Source: Balneolaceae bacterium UBA3186 (lineage in GTDB: Bacteria; Bacteroidota; Rhodothermia; Balneolales; Balneolaceae). Taken from it: a stretch of 64,000 nt of DNA. The position numbers and the translations under genes were made by a program. Shown here piece by piece: positions 14,382 to 23,678 of the stretch (position 1 is the first letter of the stretch; the number at the start of each line of letters is the position of its first letter). Below the pieces are notes generated by a model, which did not search any database, had not been told where the DNA came from, and saw only the letters and a list, made by a program, of their open reading frames with translations. Location of the stretch: contig DEXK01000013.1 in assembly GCA_002364085.1 (NCBI GenBank), forward strand, positions 372,928 to 436,927, read 5' to 3'.

Positions 14382-14717
14382 CTAACAGCAGTTTAAGTTT
14401 GTTCCGTTGATATCCTGATCCAAAAATTGAGCAATGATAGACTTCATCTCTGACCAGTTTTCTTTGTTTATGCAATAGCATACACTGGTTCCTTCAATAT
14501 TTCCCTGAATGAGCCCGAGATTCTTCAGTTCTTTTAAATGCTGAGAGATCGTAGGTTGGGCAAGACCAATTTCTTCAACTAAGTCACCGCAAATGCAGGA
14601 ATCAGTTGAAAATAATTGTTGGAGTATGGCAACGCGGGCAGGATGAGCAAAGGCTTTTGCAAACACTGCTATCTTGTTTTGTTGCTCTGTAAAAATTTCG
14701 GTTTTGGTGAGTCCCAT
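14382..14717 (-). CDS. arsR: ArsR-family arsenic-responsive repressor
   Basis: A 111-residue winged-helix repressor, first gene of the operon. FAHPARVAILQQL (about 23-35) leads to the metalloid-sensing C41-I-C43 at the start of the DNA-binding region, then LAQPTISQHLKELKNLGLI (about 52-70) is the recognition helix. Further cysteines (VCYC, and the terminal NLNCC) could add to As(III)/Sb(III) binding. The ELCxCDL-type site is changed to SCICGDL but keeps both thiols. It should repress its own operon until arsenite binds. A possible operator lies at about 14736-14750. Confidence 0.92.
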   Translation of the reverse strand: MGLTKTEIFTEQQNKIAVFAKAFAHPARVAILQQLFSTDSCICGDLVEEIGLAQPTISQHLKELKNLGLIQGNIEGTSVCYCINKENWSEMKSIIAQFLDQDINGTNLNCC

Positions 14718-15049
14718 TACATTTCTATTTGTTCATTGCAATATTACGATTAATAAAATTTTATTCCAACACATAATTTCTGATTCAAAAAAAATAATCG
14801 AATCGAGGCAATCTGTATTCAGAAACCTTATCTTAAAACAGAGTTTGATTTTAAACAGTAGATTGAAATTAATTCCAAGGTCATTCCACGGCGAATGCCT
14901 GGAATCTAGATCTCATATTTGGCACTAATTGTTTTTAAATTCGATCCAGATTCCTGCCTGCGCAGGAATGACGAAATAGTGACATCTTGAGCAATTACTA
15001 AGATCGAACTCATGTCTCAATCATTTGAAAAACTAAACAAACTACTTTT
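14718..15049. other. Divergent intergenic region arsR/purB
   Basis: No gene is seen. It contains the possible ArsR site near arsR, then from about 14877 a REP-like pair: GGTCATTCCACGGCGAATGC and, further on, ATTCCTGCCTGCGCAGGAATGAC, which is itself palindromic (ATTCCTGC/GCAGGAAT). The last 50 bases lead into purB. Confidence 0.5.
14736..14750. promoter_or_regulatory. Possible ArsR operator
   Basis: TTGCAATATTACGAT, an imperfect dyad centred on AATATT, 19-33 bases upstream of the arsR start. The position suits a repressor site, but the dyad is short and no second copy is present to support it. Confidence 0.25.
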
Positions 15050-16345
15050 ATGATATCCCGATATTCCCGCAAAGAAATGGAAGACATTTGGACGGAAGAA
15101 AATCAATTTCAAGCCTGGTTGGAGGTTGAACTTGCAGCGTGTTGGGCATGGGCTAAGTTGGGAACTATCCCTATGGAAGATGTGGACAAGTTGTATGAAA
15201 AAGCATCTTTCAAGTTAGATAGAATAAAAGAGATCGAAGCCAAAACTCGTCACGATGTGGTGGCTTTTACGCGAGCGGTATCGGAAACGTTGGGTGAAGA
15301 GAAAAAATGGATCCACTACGGATTGACTTCCACGGATGTGGTAGATACAGCCTGGGGAGTTCGCCTAAAACAAGCCAACAAGTTGATCCGAGAAGATCTT
15401 GAACGAATAATTTCAGTGTTAGGTGAAAAGGCGAAGGCTCATAAGTACACTGTGATGATGGGAAGAACGCATGGAATTCATGCAGAGCCAACTACTTTCG
15501 GATTGAAGTGCGCACTGTGGTATGCCGAAATGAAAAGAAATTTAGAGCGCTTCGAAAAAGCAGCTGCTGATGTGGAGTTTGGAAAACTGTCCGGTTCGGT
15601 AGGAACTTTTGCTAACATTCCTCCGGAAGTAGAGCAATACACCTGCGAGAAATTAGGATTAACTCCTGCTCCGATTTCAACCCAGACCTTACAGCGAGAC
15701 AGACACGCTTTTTACATATCAACTTTGGCTTTGATCGGTTCAACTATGGAAAAAATGGCAGTGGAAGTTCGTCATTTGCAACGCAGTGAAGTTCGTGAAG
15801 CAGAAGAAGCTTTCAGAAAAGGGCAGAAGGGTTCGTCATCTATGCCGCACAAAAGAAACCCGATCAGTTCTGAGAATATTACAGGATGTGCAAGAGTACT
15901 TCGTGGATATATGGTTACCGCTTTTGAAAACATACCGCTTTGGCACGAACGTGATATTTCGCATTCCTCTGCAGAGCGTATCATTCTTCCGGATGCGACT
16001 ACATTACTGGATTATATGCTTTCACGTTTTGCGAATGTGATCGAGAATTTGGTGGTATTTGAAGAAAATATGGAAGCTAATATCTGGAAAACACAGGGAT
16101 TGGTTTTCTCTCAGCGTATTCTGAATAAACTGATCGACAAAGGCATCAACAGAGAGCAAGCATACGATGCTGTTCAGCCGTTGGCGATGGAATCGTGGGA
16201 AAATCAAAAGTTATTCCGTCCATTGATCGATAACGACGAGTTTATTTCATCACAACTCAGCAAAGAAGAGATCGAAGATGCTTTTGACCTGAAACATCAC
16301 ACCAGAAATGTAGATGTTATTTTTGAGCGGGTCGGTTTAGGTTAA
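15050..16345 (+). CDS. purB: Adenylosuccinate lyase
   Basis: Catalyses two purine steps, releasing fumarate from SAICAR and from adenylosuccinate. The 431-residue length and motifs are standard: HYGLTSTDVVDT (89-100), the general-acid histidine in GRTHGIHAEPTTFG (H141), and the superfamily signature GSSSMPHKRNP (261-271) with its mobile catalytic serine. The protein is cytoplasmic and normally a homotetramer. It is monocistronic here. Its stop overlaps the stop of the convergent gene by a few bases, leaving no room for a separate terminator. Confidence 0.97.
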   Translation: MISRYSRKEMEDIWTEENQFQAWLEVELAACWAWAKLGTIPMEDVDKLYEKASFKLDRIKEIEAKTRHDVVAFTRAVSETLGEEKKWIHYGLTSTDVVDTAWGVRLKQANKLIREDLERIISVLGEKAKAHKYTVMMGRTHGIHAEPTTFGLKCALWYAEMKRNLERFEKAAADVEFGKLSGSVGTFANIPPEVEQYTCEKLGLTPAPISTQTLQRDRHAFYISTLALIGSTMEKMAVEVRHLQRSEVREAEEAFRKGQKGSSSMPHKRNPISSENITGCARVLRGYMVTAFENIPLWHERDISHSSAERIILPDATTLLDYMLSRFANVIENLVVFEENMEANIWKTQGLVFSQRILNKLIDKGINREQAYDAVQPLAMESWENQKLFRPLIDNDEFISSQLSKEEIEDAFDLKHHTRNVDVIFERVGLG

Positions 16346-16989
16346 AATAAACTTACCTTAAATCCAGCCCCAACAAAGTTTGGGTTTATGGTGGGAGCAA
16401 AGTTTATTTTCATTACTGTTGTTCCCTCTTCTGAGGTTAAGTCTAATCCATTGTTGTAAGCTTCAACTGCATTCTCAATGTATTTGGTAGCGCTGCTCCC
16501 ATTTACAATTGCAACTATGATACCGGTAAATGCCATTCCCATACCCATAATTCCGATGGGTTTGAGCCCGTATTTATCCTGATATTGATTTGTTCTGGGA
16601 TCAAAAGTTTGCTGACCGGTTTTTTCCAGTCCGAAAGCAGTAAGTACGATTCCACTTCCTGCAACCACATATCCTGCAACCAGATTCTTTTTCTTCTTTG
16701 CAAAAATATTCATCTGTTCCAGCGCCTCCGGATTATCTTTAACTTCTTCTCTTAAATTGTCTCCAAAAAAACTCACTTTCTGTTCTATGCCAAAATATCC
16801 AACTCTATAAATATAGGAAGGATTACTTCCTCCCGTATATCCAAAACCGGGAGAGTAGTAAGCTGCAGAAGCTGACTTTGATTTTAATTGTATTGGTTTC
16901 TTAGTTGTTTTTGTATCACTTTCTTGAGCTATTATAGAGGTGCTGAATAGTAGAAAACTAAAAAAGGTTATTACAGTTGGTAAATTCAT
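16342..16989 (-). CDS. Exported membrane protein of unknown function
   Basis: A 215-residue protein with a signal peptide (about 1-21, ending IIAQE). A basic linker and a glycine/tyrosine-rich stretch (YYSPGFGYTGGSNPSYIYR) follow. Two hydrophobic hairpins (about 98-116 and 146-166) may be membrane segments or a glycine-zipper-like pair. The C-terminus (TTVMKINFAPTINPNFVGAGFKVSLF) ends in alternating residues and phenylalanine, like an outer-membrane strand. No family is recognised. It stands alone. Confidence 0.55.
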   Translation of the reverse strand: MNLPTVITFFSFLLFSTSIIAQESDTKTTKKPIQLKSKSASAAYYSPGFGYTGGSNPSYIYRVGYFGIEQKVSFFGDNLREEVKDNPEALEQMNIFAKKKKNLVAGYVVAGSGIVLTAFGLEKTGQQTFDPRTNQYQDKYGLKPIGIMGMGMAFTGIIVAIVNGSSATKYIENAVEAYNNGLDLTSEEGTTVMKINFAPTINPNFVGAGFKVSLF

Positions 16990-17131
16990 AGTTTGAATGA
17001 CTTTATAAAAATGGTTGGCTAATCTATTAAATGAAATATTCTTTTCAAAAAATAAAAAATCAAATACTTAGAACGCTTTTTTTATTAAGAAATAAGAAGT
17101 AACGTCGATAAAACTATAAACTAAGGTAGTT

Positions 17132-18196
17132 ATGAAAAACAATTTATCATTTTATAAAATATTCAGTTCATTGGGATGGCCTAAAAGCTATACCGGAAAG
17201 ATTTTCCTAATTGCATTTATAGGAACTCATATTCCTTTAATTGGATTGTTTTTGTATTTGGTAATGATATCACCAATTGATGAAAAAGCGTCTATTTTAC
17301 TTGTCCTTTTATTTGCTACGGTAATTGGAGCTTCTGTGACACTCTACTTTATATTTAGATTACTAGCTCCAATATTATTAACTAATAAAGCCGTAATCAC
17401 TTATAACGCTGAGAAAGAGATTTCTGATTTGCCTACTTATTTTGAAGACGAGGCAGGAATGTTAATGGGAAATACACAAAGGTGTATTGAAGAACTTGAT
17501 GATCTTTTGAAATTGAAAAATCGATTGATCGCTATGGTATCCCACGACTCAAAAACCCCGATCGGGTCTATAAAAATTGCCAATGAATTAATTAGAAGTG
17601 AACTTGAAGATGAAAATCCTAACCGAGAAGACATTTTCAAATACATTGATTTAATTGAAGTAAGTAACGATAACCATGCTCGTTTCTTGGATAATATGTT
17701 GTCTCTTGCACGGTTCGACGATGGGAAAATTCAGCTAAACAAAACAGAAGTAACTCCACAAGAGATATTTAACAAACTGGAAAAGAATCATAAGATCTAT
17801 TTTGAGATGAAAGGGATAGACTTTATAACAACTTCTGATCTGCCTGAAGGTTCAAAACTAATCTTAGATGTTGAAAAAATAATTTCGGTTCTAAATAATT
17901 TAATTCAGAACGCTATTAAATTTACTAAGGAAGGCGGTAAAATAGAGTTGAATATTGAAGAGCAGGGAGGCAAGGTTCTTATTAAAGTAAAAGACACAGG
18001 AGTTGGGATTCCTGAAGATGACAAACAAACTATTTTTAATGCTTTTTCAAATTCATCGAATGGCACTAAGAACGAACTTGGTTCCGGTCTGGGGCTCTGG
18101 ATCGTAAAAGTATTTACTAATCTGCATGATGGAGAAGTGAGCTTTACAAGCAAAGAGGGGAAAGGAACAACTTTTACTGTTTCTATCCCAACATAA
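17132..18196 (+). CDS. Orphan sensor histidine kinase
   Basis: A 354-residue inner-membrane kinase. Two hydrophobic segments (about 24-46 and 56-80) are separated by only a short loop, so sensing is probably within the membrane. A linker then leads to the HisKA domain with the phosphorylated H138 in MVSHDSKTPIG and the ATPase domain: N box NLIQNAIKF (N260), DTGVGIP (288-294) and GSGLGL (317-322). In the H box, SHDSKTPI has serine where leucine is usual. No response regulator is adjacent, so the partner must be encoded elsewhere. Confidence 0.9.
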   Translation: MKNNLSFYKIFSSLGWPKSYTGKIFLIAFIGTHIPLIGLFLYLVMISPIDEKASILLVLLFATVIGASVTLYFIFRLLAPILLTNKAVITYNAEKEISDLPTYFEDEAGMLMGNTQRCIEELDDLLKLKNRLIAMVSHDSKTPIGSIKIANELIRSELEDENPNREDIFKYIDLIEVSNDNHARFLDNMLSLARFDDGKIQLNKTEVTPQEIFNKLEKNHKIYFEMKGIDFITTSDLPEGSKLILDVEKIISVLNNLIQNAIKFTKEGGKIELNIEEQGGKVLIKVKDTGVGIPEDDKQTIFNAFSNSSNGTKNELGSGLGLWIVKVFTNLHDGEVSFTSKEGKGTTFTVSIPT

Positions 18197-18208
18197 GATC
18201 TTTCCAGA

Positions 18209-19699
18209 TTATTTTTTTATGATTTGTTGAGCAAGTTCCCACCTTTTAACTTTTCCCATAACGGTTTTAGGCAACTTTTCCACCACGATCAATTCCTTTG
18301 GAATTTTAAAATCAGTTAGTTCTGTTGAAAGCATATTTTTTATTTCTTCTAAATCCGGAATTTTTCCGTTCATAAGAGTTATAACAGCAGTCACCTTTTG
18401 TCCCCATTCTTCATCTGGAATGCCTAACACAACAGCTTCTTTAATCGAAGGTAATTTTTGAATCGCTTCTTCTACTTCAACAGGATTTACATTTTCTCCT
18501 CCTGTGATGATCAGATCTTCTCTTCTGGATTCTATAAAAAGCTGATCAAAACCATTTAAATGACCATAATCTCCGGTTTTGAACCACATATTCTTGTCAA
18601 AGATATCGGAGATCTCATCACTTTCATAGTACCCATCAAATACCTGAGGCCCTTTTAGCCATATCATTCCCGATTGATTTTTGCCTAAAACCTTTCCTTC
18701 AGGATCTCTTATTTGTAGCTGATTAGGAGGGAAGGGTTTGCCCACACTTTTGAGCGGAGTATACATTCCTGATGGAGTAGTCATTGGGTTGGCTACTATT
18801 TGAGCACAGGTTTCTGTCATGCCATAGCTGGAAACAATGGGAATTCCTCTTTCAACAGATCTCTTTAGTAGCTGTTGTGTAGTTGGACCGCCACCAAGCA
18901 ATATTGCTTTAAAACCTCGATGTGTTTTAAATAATGGGTTTTTTAAAAGACGGGATAACATAGTTGGAACTAATGAAGCCGCCTGAAAACGAGGATTCTC
19001 AGATAAAAATTCAGTTACCATCTCTTCGTTAAAACGTCCCATTCTGTAAATAGCTGAACCATAAAGGAGGGAGCGGAAAATAATAGAGATTCCACCAACA
19101 TGGTTAAGAGGCAAACATAATAGCCAAAAGTGATTGGGTTCAGGCTGAAAATTTCTGGCCGACGCTTTAGCGGCCGAAAGCATTTGCCTTCTTTTCAGCG
19201 GAACAATCTTAGATTTTCCTGTTGTACCTGAAGTAAGGAAATATCCGAATATAGTGTCTTCTTTGATTTTTGAAGAATTGGGAAGTTTCAGATCTCTTAT
19301 ATCAAATGTGAATGCATTAAGGAAGAAATTTTCATCCATATGTATCACATCTTCACCATCAAGCCTGTTTCTGTTTGCAGTATCACAAAAGATCAATGAA
19401 GGACTCAATTCCTCAATAATGTCTTCAAGCTCATTTTGAGTCAATTTAGGACTTAAGGGTATGATCGGAATCCCAAGATTCCAAGCGGCAGCAATAGCGA
19501 AAATAAGCAGATCAGATGATTCTGATAGAAAAGCAACAGGCCATTTTAATGAGTCAGATTTTTGTTTGATGATATCCAGAAAAAAAGCAGTGAATCTTTC
19601 AAGATCACTGTAGGTGTACATCCCATGCTCAGAAGTAAGGAAAACCTGCTGTGGTTCCGACTTCCCAAATTCAAACATATGTAATCTTGACTTAAACAC
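18209..19699 (-). CDS. menE: o-Succinylbenzoate-CoA ligase
   Basis: A 496-residue acyl-adenylate-forming enzyme that activates o-succinylbenzoate with ATP and joins it to CoA for menaquinone ring closure. The ATP loop is LTSGTTGKSK (155-164). SSYGMTETC, the YKTGDYG-like FKTGDYG, and GGENVNPVEVEE follow. The C-terminal catalytic lysine lies in LPKTVMGKVKR. Assignment to MenE rather than another AMP-ligase rests mainly on its place behind menA and menC (three bases from menC, same strand). The pathway's other genes lie at 32-37 kb. Confidence 0.92.
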   Translation of the reverse strand: MFKSRLHMFEFGKSEPQQVFLTSEHGMYTYSDLERFTAFFLDIIKQKSDSLKWPVAFLSESSDLLIFAIAAAWNLGIPIIPLSPKLTQNELEDIIEELSPSLIFCDTANRNRLDGEDVIHMDENFFLNAFTFDIRDLKLPNSSKIKEDTIFGYFLTSGTTGKSKIVPLKRRQMLSAAKASARNFQPEPNHFWLLCLPLNHVGGISIIFRSLLYGSAIYRMGRFNEEMVTEFLSENPRFQAASLVPTMLSRLLKNPLFKTHRGFKAILLGGGPTTQQLLKRSVERGIPIVSSYGMTETCAQIVANPMTTPSGMYTPLKSVGKPFPPNQLQIRDPEGKVLGKNQSGMIWLKGPQVFDGYYESDEISDIFDKNMWFKTGDYGHLNGFDQLFIESRREDLIITGGENVNPVEVEEAIQKLPSIKEAVVLGIPDEEWGQKVTAVITLMNGKIPDLEEIKNMLSTELTDFKIPKELIVVEKLPKTVMGKVKRWELAQQIIKK

Positions 19700-19702
19700 T
19701 AT

Positions 19703-20776
19703 TTAAATAATCTCTTTCAGGTAATTATAATTCAAATCAATTCCGAGTCCGGGTTTTTGTGGAATAACGTACGTGCCCAACTCTATTTCTGTTTGATCAT
19801 TTAAATCAAATGATAACAGAGAACCCGTAGCTAATCCATGCGCATAATTGTTAGCGCCCCAACCCGTAGCTAAAATTGCTGTAACTGTCCTTCCTATTTT
19901 AGTTTCTAATGACGTAGTAAACACAATATCGGTATAATGAGAGTCCGCTAATTGTTTTGTTACGTAAATTTCCGAAAAACTACCAATCATAGATGGCTTT
20001 AAAACGAAAACATCAAACTCATTCTGCATTGATAGTGGGATGTTTGTCTTTTTGTTCCCAATGGACTCATCCGCGGCTAATTTTATTTTTACTTTCTTTT
20101 TAAGCAGGCTTATTTGATGTAAATCATCAGGCAATAGGGGTTCTTCACAGTACTCAATATTTAAAGTTTCAATTTTTTTCAGATTTGAAACTGCTTCATT
20201 AAAAGTCCAGGATTGATTGGCATCAATTCGGATTCGTAGTGAAGGATAGTTGGTCCGTAAAGCAGTCAGAATTTTAAATTCCTTTTCAAAATCGCTACCT
20301 ACTTTTACTTTGATGGTATTAAACCCATCTTTAATAAGTTTATTAGCATTGCTAACGGTAGTCTCTAAATCAGTGATGCCCAGCACAGCATTTGAAACAA
20401 CTACTTTGTCAGTATGATTAGGAAACAAAAACTCAATTAATGAAATCCCCTTCCTTTTAGATTGATAATCATGGTACAATGTATCAAGCCCAAATTTCAA
20501 TGAAGGAATATCATGTATTTGTGTTAATACATAGAAAAACTGAGGAAATTCACCTTTAACCATAGCGTTTTCCAAAGGCTTTTTATTTAGTTGAAGAACA
20601 GAAAGCACTTGATCCAAAGTGTTAACTGAAAATCCGGGTAAAGGGGCTATTTCTCCAACCGCTTTTATTCCTTCATGTTCAAATTCTAAGATAATACCCT
20701 CTCTGAATTCATAATTCGCTCCGGAGATTTTAAAAGGATTTCGAAATGGAATTCTGTAAGAATAGTATTTGAGCAT
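19703..20776 (-). CDS. menC: o-Succinylbenzoate synthase
   Basis: A 357-residue enolase-superfamily enzyme that dehydrates SHCHC to o-succinylbenzoate. The barrel has the expected order: the lysine pair TIKVKVGS, the metal ligands in RIDANQSW, EYCEEPL and AADESIGNK, and the lysine of VLKPSMIGS. An N-terminal capping domain covers about residues 1-100. Its ATG abuts the menA stop with a one-base overlap, and menE follows after three bases, so menA-menC-menE is one operon. Confidence 0.93.
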   Translation of the reverse strand: MLKYYSYRIPFRNPFKISGANYEFREGIILEFEHEGIKAVGEIAPLPGFSVNTLDQVLSVLQLNKKPLENAMVKGEFPQFFYVLTQIHDIPSLKFGLDTLYHDYQSKRKGISLIEFLFPNHTDKVVVSNAVLGITDLETTVSNANKLIKDGFNTIKVKVGSDFEKEFKILTALRTNYPSLRIRIDANQSWTFNEAVSNLKKIETLNIEYCEEPLLPDDLHQISLLKKKVKIKLAADESIGNKKTNIPLSMQNEFDVFVLKPSMIGSFSEIYVTKQLADSHYTDIVFTTSLETKIGRTVTAILATGWGANNYAHGLATGSLLSFDLNDQTEIELGTYVIPQKPGLGIDLNYNYLKEII

Positions 20777-21660
20777 TATAAAATTATACCAATAGAAAAT
20801 AAGAAGCCAAATAATGTCATGAACTTGGCAGTTTTCTCTAGTTGTTGATTTAAATTTCTCTTCTCAGTTTCGGTCCAAATAGTTTTGGCATGCAGAACAG
20901 CAATTGGCAAAATCAGAAAAGGGAGGAAGATCCATACATCGTAATGGAGTTGAAAATAAAAATGAGGTGGAATTGCAAAAGCCAAAATCAACATTAATGA
21001 ATATTCGATCTTCAGCATTGTATCTCCGAAAAGTACCCCTAATGTTTTCTTTCCTGCTTTTTTATCCTGATCAACATCTCTGAGATTATTCACTACTAAA
21101 ATGTTTGTACATAAAGCTCCTACAGCAAGAGAAGCCCAAAAGGAATCGATTGACCATTCCAAAGCATTGACATAGTAGGTCGTCATTACAGCAACTATAC
21201 CAAAGAAAATAAATACAAATACATCTCCAAGACCGTTATATCCTAAAGGAAATGGACCTCCGGTATAAAGGACTCCAAATAGCAAAGAAAGTAACCCAAT
21301 CGCTAAAACTACAGTACCACCGATCCAAACAAGATATAGCCCAAAAATAAATGCTAAACACATGCTTAATATGGTGGCATTTAACATTGATTTAGGTGAT
21401 ATCAAGCCTTTTGATGTAGCTCGTTCAAATCCAATTCTCTCATCAGTATCAGCTCCTTTAACAAAATCGAAGTAGTCGTTCGCAAAATTTGTTCCTATCT
21501 GAATTAAAAAAGCGCAAAGTAGCGCTACAGAAGTTGCTGTCCAGTTTATGAGGTTATCCTGAAAAGCAATTGTTGCTCCTATTAGTACCGGAACAAATGC
21601 TGCTGCTAAAGTTTTAGGACGCGCAGCTTCTACCCAAATTTTAAGATTAAGACTGTTCAA
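20776..21660 (-). CDS. menA: 1,4-Dihydroxy-2-naphthoate polyprenyltransferase
   Basis: A 294-residue membrane enzyme of the UbiA superfamily that attaches the polyprenyl chain to 1,4-dihydroxy-2-naphthoate, giving demethylmenaquinone. Two magnesium-diphosphate motifs are clear: NDYFDFVKGADTDE (61-74) and NNLRDVDQDKKAGKKT further on. About eight hydrophobic helices are present. It is the first gene of menA-menC-menE. The upstream region is shared with the divergent glutamine synthetase gene. Confidence 0.94.
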   Translation of the reverse strand: MNSLNLKIWVEAARPKTLAAAFVPVLIGATIAFQDNLINWTATSVALLCAFLIQIGTNFANDYFDFVKGADTDERIGFERATSKGLISPKSMLNATILSMCLAFIFGLYLVWIGGTVVLAIGLLSLLFGVLYTGGPFPLGYNGLGDVFVFIFFGIVAVMTTYYVNALEWSIDSFWASLAVGALCTNILVVNNLRDVDQDKKAGKKTLGVLFGDTMLKIEYSLMLILAFAIPPHFYFQLHYDVWIFLPFLILPIAVLHAKTIWTETEKRNLNQQLEKTAKFMTLFGFLFSIGIIL

Positions 21661-21867
21661 AAATCAAAAATTCATGAATATTTTTGTGGAAACACTATGA
21701 TTGTAAGATAGCACTTTAGTTGAAGCCTAAAAAAATGAAGTGAGAATCTATTGTCGCTAAATTCTTAAGTCTGGAAGCGCTTTTGTTTTTGCAATTCGAA
21801 AATAAATACGGATAATTAAATTGTTAACCTATTTTAATTAATTGTTGATAAAAATAAGCCAAAATAA

Positions 21868-21900
21868 TTGAGTCTTATTTAATAAAGCACTTATCTTTAG
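21868..21900 (+). promoter_or_regulatory. Likely promoter of the glutamine synthetase gene
   Basis: TTG at 21868-21870 and TATCTTTAG at 21892-21900 resemble the Bacteroidota -33 (TTTG) and -7 (TAnnTTTG) boxes, with 21 bases between. The coding start is 33 bases downstream. Assigned by pattern only. Confidence 0.4.
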
Positions 21901-21932
21901 CCGTTAATTTAAATTTAAAATTTCATTATAAA

Positions 21933-22943
21933 ATGTCTGCATCAAAACTCGAATATATTTGGTTAGATGGAACGACTCCTACTCAAGGTCTTCGTAGCAA
22001 AACAAAAGTAATACACGACTTCTCCGGAAAATTGGAAGACGCTCCAATTTGGTCGTTCGATGGAAGTTCAACACAGCAAGCTGTTGGTAATTCTTCAGAC
22101 TGTTTACTTAAACCTGTTGCAATCTATCATGATCCGGCAAGAGTAAACGCTTATTTGGTAATGACAGAAGTTTTGAATGCAGATGGAACTCCTCATGAAA
22201 CCAACGGAAGGGCAACCATTGATGACCATGACAATGATTTCTGGTTTGGATTTGAGCAGGAATATTTTTTATGGGATCCTGAGACAAACTTGCCTTATGG
22301 GTTTCCTGTAGGCGGCTATCCGGCTCCTCAAGGCCCTTATTATTGTGGTGTAGGTGCGGATAAAGCTTTTGGTAGAGATCTTGTGGAAGAACATTTAGAT
22401 ATCTGTTTGGAAGCTGGTTTAAATGTAGAAGGAATTAATGCAGAAGTAGCTGCTGGGCAATGGGAATTCCAGATCTTTGCGAAAGGTGCTGATTCAGCCG
22501 GTGATCAAATTTGGGTTGCTCGTTATCTTCTGGAAAGAACCGCTGAACAGTATGGTTTGACTATTAATTGGCATCCAAAACCTTTAGGTAATACTGATTG
22601 GAATGGCTCAGGAATGCATGCAAATTTCTCAAATTCTGTATTGAGAGAAGCCGGATCAAAAGAAGTGTACGATAAGATCTGTGAAGCATTTGCTCCGGTT
22701 ATTAAAGAGCATATGGCAGTTTATGGCGCTTATAATGAAGAAAGGCTTACAGGTAAGCATGAAACAGCTGCTCATGATGAATTCAGTTATGGCGTTTCTG
22801 ATCGTGGAGCGTCTATTCGAATTCCAATTGCTACAGTAGAAAACGATTGGAAAGGTTGGTTAGAAGACAGAAGACCTGCTTCTAATGCTGATCCATATAC
22901 TGCAGCTGCACGAATTATTAAAACTGTGAAATCAGCTTCATAA
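21933..22943 (+). CDS. Glutamine synthetase, eukaryote-like type II (short form)
   Basis: Makes glutamine from glutamate, ammonia and ATP. At 336 residues it is the short GSII form, not the 450-470-residue GSI. YIWLDGTTPTQGLRSKT opens the beta-grasp domain. WSFDGSSTQQA, the metal-binding FGFEQEYFL, EVAAGQWEFQI, the ATP-site NWNGSGMHANFS and the late DRGASIRIP follow in the family's order. GSII is typical of eukaryotes but also occurs in Bacteroidota and some other bacteria, so it fits the host. It is monocistronic, with a clear terminator behind it. No adenylylation tyrosine site of the GSI type is expected. Confidence 0.93.
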   Translation: MSASKLEYIWLDGTTPTQGLRSKTKVIHDFSGKLEDAPIWSFDGSSTQQAVGNSSDCLLKPVAIYHDPARVNAYLVMTEVLNADGTPHETNGRATIDDHDNDFWFGFEQEYFLWDPETNLPYGFPVGGYPAPQGPYYCGVGADKAFGRDLVEEHLDICLEAGLNVEGINAEVAAGQWEFQIFAKGADSAGDQIWVARYLLERTAEQYGLTINWHPKPLGNTDWNGSGMHANFSNSVLREAGSKEVYDKICEAFAPVIKEHMAVYGAYNEERLTGKHETAAHDEFSYGVSDRGASIRIPIATVENDWKGWLEDRRPASNADPYTAAARIIKTVKSAS

Positions 22944-22973
22944 GATTCTCACTCACTTATTGAAGTTTTCTTG

Positions 22974-23006
22974 AAACTCCGTTAGCGAAAGTTATCGGAG
23001 TTTTTT
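22974..23006 (+). terminator. Terminator after glutamine synthetase
   Basis: Stem AACTCCG (22975-22981) with CGGAGTT (22996-23002), then a T run. It follows the stop codon by about 30 bases. It makes a TTG start at 23008 for the next gene unlikely. Confidence 0.75.
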
Positions 23007-23028
23007 ATTGTCTGTTAGATATAATTAT

Positions 23029-23667
23029 ATGCTAACATTAGTTTTTGCGATCATTTGTTTATTGTCTCTATCTGCTCTTTTATGGGCAGAAAAGAATGAG
23101 TCTGTTTGGGGTAGATGGATATTCAAGATCATAGCTTCTTCTGCTTTTGTGTTAATAGCTTTAACCTTAGCTGACGTGACTAGTACTTTTTCAAAATGGA
23201 TGATAGCGGGGTTTGTTTTCAGTTTAACTGGAGATATATTTTTAATAAAAAGTGCTGAAAAGAATTTTTTTAAGATCGGGATTGTAAGCTTTGCAATGGC
23301 TCATATAGCTTTTATTCTAGCTTTTGTAAGCATAGGTGCTCTAGGGATCTCGTTTTATGTAACTACTTTACTTGCGTTATGTTTAATGTTGATTTCATAC
23401 AAATGGCTTATTCCCGGGCTACACTCTGAGTTCAAGGCAATGGTGATAGTTTACATGATCATAATTGGAATTATGTGCTCTCTTTCAGGATATGCATGGG
23501 AGGGAAGTTATAGAAACGGAGTTCTTATTGGAGCTTTTGTATTTGCAATTTCTGATCTATATGTTGCGAGAGAAAAGTTTATTAAATCAGAATTTAAGAA
23601 CAAGATTATAGGTTTGCCTTTGTATTATTTGGCGCAAATATTCTTAGCTTTGTCTTTAGATTGGTAA
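23029..23667 (+). CDS. YhhN/TMEM86-family membrane protein (lysoplasmalogenase-like)
   Basis: An integral membrane protein of about 212 residues with seven or eight helices. The family marks are the aspartates in FSLTGDIFLI and FAISDLYVAREKF. Eukaryotic TMEM86 members hydrolyse lysoplasmalogens; bacterial members may act on related ether lipids, but that is not shown here. I chose the ATG at 23029 because the longer frame would start at a TTG (23008) lying only a few bases after the terminator of the preceding gene. The downstream CsaA-like gene follows closely and is probably cotranscribed. Confidence 0.82.
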   Translation: MLTLVFAIICLLSLSALLWAEKNESVWGRWIFKIIASSAFVLIALTLADVTSTFSKWMIAGFVFSLTGDIFLIKSAEKNFFKIGIVSFAMAHIAFILAFVSIGALGISFYVTTLLALCLMLISYKWLIPGLHSEFKAMVIVYMIIIGIMCSLSGYAWEGSYRNGVLIGAFVFAISDLYVAREKFIKSEFKNKIIGLPLYYLAQIFLALSLDW

Positions 23668-23678
23668 ACCCTGTATTT

